From a virus: a stretch of 32,167 nt of DNA. Location of the stretch: positions 1-32,167 of IMG/VR virus record IMGVR_UViG_3300001282_000035; one strand, 5' to 3'. Of the stretch, positions 29,736 through 32,167 are shown piece after piece; position 1 is the first letter of the stretch; each line of letters starts with the position of its first letter. The translations under genes and the position numbers were made by a program. The notes under the pieces were generated by a model. It made no database searches and was not told where the DNA came from. It saw only the letters and a program-made list of their open reading frames with translations.

Positions 29736-30464
29736 TTAAATTTTCCCTTCACTGAAAGGATCAATTTGTGACCAATCAAGAATTGCTTCGCCCTCGAGTT
29801 GGAACTCAGTATTATCCTCGTACGAATCACCGGCTTGTGTTTCAAAATCATAACCACTCTGAATGATTTCAAACCCATCTTGATCTACGATAACAAAACC
29901 GTCGTTTGTAAGGAGACCATATGTCTCCATAACAATACTGTTTTTCTTTTCAATACTATCGATTGCTTCAATGCCGGTATTTAGTTTTTCTGAACTGTAC
30001 TCAAAGATCTCACACGTAAGATCATACATTTGAATAGAACCCATCTGATAGAAGATAGGTGTCTTGTTCACATACTTAATTACCATGATACGATCGACCA
30101 TAGGAATATAGATTAGATCACCTTCCTGTGGGCGGATGATTCCTTCTAGACTGCCAACCTCGTTCATGAAGTTACGAACAGAGACAGTAAGTGTCATCTG
30201 GTCTCTGATTTCTAGATTGAACTTTGAAAGGAACGTTCCATCACCCTCATAGGTATCATAGCTACGAATGTAAAGATCGATGTAGTAGGAGTTGTTATAT
30301 TCGGATAGTGCATCCTCGCCGTAGATATCATCTTTGGCTACCAACGTTCTAGGACAATAATACATGTCATGACCATAGATCTTGATAGATTCCATGACCA
30401 AGTCTTCAATCAGGACCTGCTCCTGGCTGTTCTTGAAATTATTGAAATAGAAATTGGTGCCCAA
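29736..30464 (-). CDS. 14: Neck protein gp14
   Basis: 242 residues (T4 gp14 is 256). The start codon is TTG at 30464: the family begins with N-x-F-Y-F-N-N-F-x-N-S-Q-E-Q as here (residues 3-16), and no ATG occurs before residue 24. The conserved block VMESIKIYGHDMYYCPRTLVAKDDIYGEDALSEY and GSLEGIIRPQEGDLIYIPM follow. It is a component of the collar that closes the filled head and receives the tail with gp13. The TTG start may lower its output. It is 4 bases below the gp13 stop and 1 base above the gp15 start. Confidence 0.94.
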   Translation of the reverse strand: MGTNFYFNNFKNSQEQVLIEDLVMESIKIYGHDMYYCPRTLVAKDDIYGEDALSEYNNSYYIDLYIRSYDTYEGDGTFLSKFNLEIRDQMTLTVSVRNFMNEVGSLEGIIRPQEGDLIYIPMVDRIMVIKYVNKTPIFYQMGSIQMYDLTCEIFEYSSEKLNTGIEAIDSIEKKNSIVMETYGLLTNDGFVIVDQDGFEIIQSGYDFETQAGDSYEDNTEFQLEGEAILDWSQIDPFSEGKI

Positions 30465-30468
30465 GATC

Positions 30469-31212
30469 TTATCCGATCATATCAAGAACCGGAAGGGAGA
30501 AGCTAGAGATCATCTCCTGCTCCATCTTGGTTCTTGCGTCGACTGCATCGTTGTAAATCTTCTCACCATTGAACTGTACACCGCCAGGCAGATTCATGCC
30601 GGTGAATTTGGTCAGATTCGATCCCCACTGTTCCTTGATAAGGACAGTAGCATAGTTCTGAAGCCAACGATCATTCCATGCATCAGTGTATATGTTCGGA
30701 TCTATAACCTCGTACGCCTCTACCAGTAGGAACATTCCAACCTTAAGAGTGTTCCAATCCGTATCGACATAGAGTCTATTCTTATGACGAGTATAACGAA
30801 TCGGTTGTTTACCGACAAGCATCTCAGTCAGAAGTGCCAGATGCTCCATGACCATATAGTATGGAACGATTGACACGTTTGTCAGGGTATAGAGATCGTT
30901 CAATGCGATCTGGTATCTAATATTGAAAAGATCATCAGCACGGATAGATGGATCGCCAATTGCGAAGATACTAACGGCACCGATAATGTTCTCTGGAAGG
31001 GTGATATACTTATTGAGTACATCTGTCTCTGTTACAATATGCTTATAGTAGATCTTATCAGAACCATCAAAGTGATAGTCCCAGTAGTAGCGAATAGCCT
31101 CATCGATACGATCATCTACTTGGTCATCGTCAACGTTGATTTCAATTACTGGAGCTCCGAGTTTACGAAGGCAATACTGTTTGAATGTTTCTTTTGTAGT
31201 TGGTGCTGCCAT
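30469..31212 (-). CDS. 13: Neck protein gp13
   Basis: 247 residues (T4 gp13 is 309). T4-type hallmarks: ETFKQYCLRKLGAPVIEINVDDDQVDDRIDEAIRYYWDYHFDGSDKIYYKHIVTE near the N-terminus, LPENIIGAVSIFAIGD, and VLIKEQWGSNLTKFTGMNLPGGVQFNGEKIYNDAV near the C-terminus. It is the first protein bound below the portal on the full head, with gp14. The gene begins the late unit 13-14-15-16-17 with an exact late promoter 19 bases upstream. Other T4-type marine phages have an equally short form, so no truncation is implied. Confidence 0.95.
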   Translation of the reverse strand: MAAPTTKETFKQYCLRKLGAPVIEINVDDDQVDDRIDEAIRYYWDYHFDGSDKIYYKHIVTETDVLNKYITLPENIIGAVSIFAIGDPSIRADDLFNIRYQIALNDLYTLTNVSIVPYYMVMEHLALLTEMLVGKQPIRYTRHKNRLYVDTDWNTLKVGMFLLVEAYEVIDPNIYTDAWNDRWLQNYATVLIKEQWGSNLTKFTGMNLPGGVQFNGEKIYNDAVDARTKMEQEMISSFSLPVLDMIG

Positions 31213-31230
31213 GGTAACCTCTTTTGCTTA

Positions 31231-31238
31231 TATTTATA
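31231..31238 (-). promoter_or_regulatory. T4-type late promoter before gp13
   Basis: An exact TATAAATA on the minus strand, 19 bases upstream of the gp13 ATG. The following stretch, 31239-31332, holds no gene that I can see; it is AT-rich and separates this unit from the 151-aa gene. Confidence 0.9.
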
Positions 31239-31332
31239 ATACGCCCATGCTCATTATTAGATGTACAAAATCCCAGAAGTGTGTATAATGAATATATCAA
31301 TTGTGAACAGATATCATGTTAGTGTATTACTA

Positions 31333-31788
31333 TTAAAACGATTCAAAATCTACTTGTATATCTGCGGATGCTGTAACACCTCCACTTGTCACAGTACAAC
31401 GGTAGACACCTGACTTGTATTGCTCGGCAACTAAATTGGTAGTGAATGTGGTTGATGCAGATGTCGAACTGTTGATTGTATAACTGCTACCAGATACATA
31501 TGTCCAAGCATATGTATATCCTCCAGCACCACCGGTACCACTACCTGTGGCAGCAGCACTAGTAACACTACCTGCGCCCGATCGCGTGGTATACAAACTT
31601 GATGGGCTAATAGTTATAGCCAGTGCATTGGATTTACCGTACAGGTTTGACAAGGAAATAGTACCGGACGGTACACCAGCTAGCGTTCGAACGTTTGTCT
31701 GATTCAAGGAGATATTCGTCGTCGACGATAGTCCAAGCTCAACATTGACGTTAGCTAGTGATATAGGTCCGGTACTAGGAAGAGTCAT
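31333..31788 (-). CDS. Virion protein with Ig/PKD-like domain, 151 aa
   Basis: 151 residues in two parts. Residues 1-54 (LPSTGPISLANVNVELGLSSTT, SLNQTNVRTLAGVPSGTISLSNLYGKS) match a short repeat-like module found in fibre or neck proteins of many T4-type marine phages. Residues 55-151 are Ser/Thr/Gly-rich beta strands ending in YRCTVTSGGVTASADIQVDFESF with a single Cys, like an Ig/PKD-type sandwich. A surface-exposed virion protein, such as a whisker, neck fibre or decoration, is likely. It starts 3 bases below the stop of the 64-aa gene. Which structure it decorates is not visible. Confidence 0.78.
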   Translation of the reverse strand: MTLPSTGPISLANVNVELGLSSTTNISLNQTNVRTLAGVPSGTISLSNLYGKSNALAITISPSSLYTTRSGAGSVTSAAATGSGTGGAGGYTYAWTYVSGSSYTINSSTSASTTFTTNLVAEQYKSGVYRCTVTSGGVTASADIQVDFESF

Positions 31789-31791
31789 GTG

Positions 31792-31986
31792 TTACTGTTG
31801 AAGCTGTGCTTGTGCCTGTTGAAACAGTTTCTTAAGAAGTGGATCAACTACGCGGTGTGGAAGTTCTTGTAGTCCACCCATCATAAGATTCAATTCATTG
31901 ATATCAACTGTAAGAGTTACAGTAGGAACCGGTTGAGTCTGCTGATTTTCAGCAAGCTTTGCATCTAGTTCTGGATTAGTAGCCAT
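31792..31986 (-). CDS. Small conserved structural-operon protein, 64 aa
   Basis: 64 residues. N-terminal Asp/Glu/Gln helix (ATNPELDAKLAENQQTQ), a central strand TVTLTVDINELNLMMGGLQELP and a C-terminal Gln-rich helix (LLKKLFQQAQAQLQQ). This VTLTVDxxELxxxxxxLQELP pattern recurs in small genes at the same place in other T4-type phage genomes, but its role is unknown to me. It probably acts in or beside the virion. It has a good ribosome binding site (AGGAGA) before the ATG at 31986 and is directly followed by the 151-aa virion gene. Confidence 0.75.
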   Translation of the reverse strand: MATNPELDAKLAENQQTQPVPTVTLTVDINELNLMMGGLQELPHRVVDPLLKKLFQQAQAQLQQ

Positions 31987-32001
31987 AATATATTCTCCTA
32001 A

Positions 32002-32167
32002 TTATGTATTTGCGATTGGGGTTGGTGGTATTACAGGTTCTTCACCTGGTTCTGCCCATGGTAGGGCACTTGAAGCAACATCGACCATTGGTCTTACGAT
32101 TGCATCAATCTGTTTCTGGATCTGCTCATCAATATGAGTTTTGTATCCAGAGTTGTTATTTACTACA
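32002..32167 (-). CDS. C-terminal end of a structural protein, partial
   Basis: The frame runs from the right window edge to TAA at 32002-32004. The 54 visible residues include NNNSGYKTHIDEQIQKQIDAIVRP and the acidic, Pro-rich end WAEPGEEPVIPPTPIANT. The start is outside the window. In T4 a fibritin/whisker gene precedes 13, and a collar or fibre protein would fit this position, but the fragment is too short to say. Confidence 0.75.
   Translation of the reverse strand, partial: VVNNNSGYKTHIDEQIQKQIDAIVRPMVDVASSALPWAEPGEEPVIPPTPIANT

Noticed and set aside
29735-29878. 48-residue N-terminal extension of gp15
   Set aside because: Lies inside gp14; the internal ATG has a good ribosome site and gives the normal gp15 length and N-terminus.
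31284-31289. TATAAT on the plus strand, possible sigma-70 -10 element
   Set aside because: No convincing -35 and no plus-strand gene follows; likely AT-rich chance.
1-32167. tRNA genes, CRISPR arrays, integrase or attachment sites
   Set aside because: None seen on either strand; the genome type is lytic and the window is filled with minus-strand genes.

Overview
The window is a 32 kb piece of the genome of a large contractile-tailed phage of the T4 superfamily. It has the T4 head, neck and tail order 13-14-15-16-17-18-19-20-67-(core)-21-22-23, followed by uvsY, uvsW, the late sigma factor gene 55, and 47 and 46. Every supported gene is on the minus strand, so transcription runs from base 32167 towards base 1. 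Genes are packed with ATGA or TAATG overlaps. The sequence names no host. The relatives I can place by order (no gene 24 after 23, a deformylase, an Sm-like protein beside uvsW) are marine or exo-T4-type phages rather than T4 itself, which suggests a Gram-negative aquatic or soil host. That is inference.

Layout, right to left in transcription order. 32167-31333 holds the tail end of a structural gene and two small virion-type genes. 31212-28506 holds neck proteins gp13 and gp14, the tail terminator gp15 and small terminase gp16. 28506-23897 holds large terminase gp17, sheath gp18 and tube gp19. 23841-20586 holds portal gp20, the acidic core protein gp67 and a large repetitive core-type protein. 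20586-17695 is an accessory island with a paralogous pair of small proteins, a GC-rich two-repeat fibre and a small protein after it. 17645-14580 holds protease gp21, scaffold gp22 and capsid gp23. 14457-13957 is a second tube-like protein. 13936-7926 holds recombination, repair and late-transcription genes. 7892-7239 is a GIY-YIG homing endonuclease. 7242-4345 holds deformylase, a MazG-like pyrophosphatase, small accessory genes and Nmad1. 4343-1 is nucleotide metabolism plus apparent DNA hypermodification.

Regulation can be read directly. Seven exact copies of the T4 late promoter TATAAATA lie on the minus strand, six in front of structural genes and one in front of the homing endonuclease. 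Two one-mismatch copies lie before gp23 and gp19. These match the presence of gp55, the sigma factor that reads this motif. Two strong intrinsic terminators follow gp23 and gp19. The endonuclease has a late promoter inside a hairpin that covers its start codon, the layout T4 uses to block translation from early read-through transcripts.

The most interesting content is the left end. A dCMP hydroxymethylase carrying the dCMP-specifying aspartate is clustered with a dCMP deaminase, an Nmad1-domain protein, a protein resembling the phage amino acid:DNA transferase family, a fold-II PLP enzyme and an SGNH-hydrolase-like protein. Known amino-acid hypermodifications are built on hydroxymethyluracil. 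This cluster instead points to an amino-acid-type adduct on hydroxymethylcytosine, which I do not know to have been described. The second accessory locus is the fibre island inside the capsid operon.
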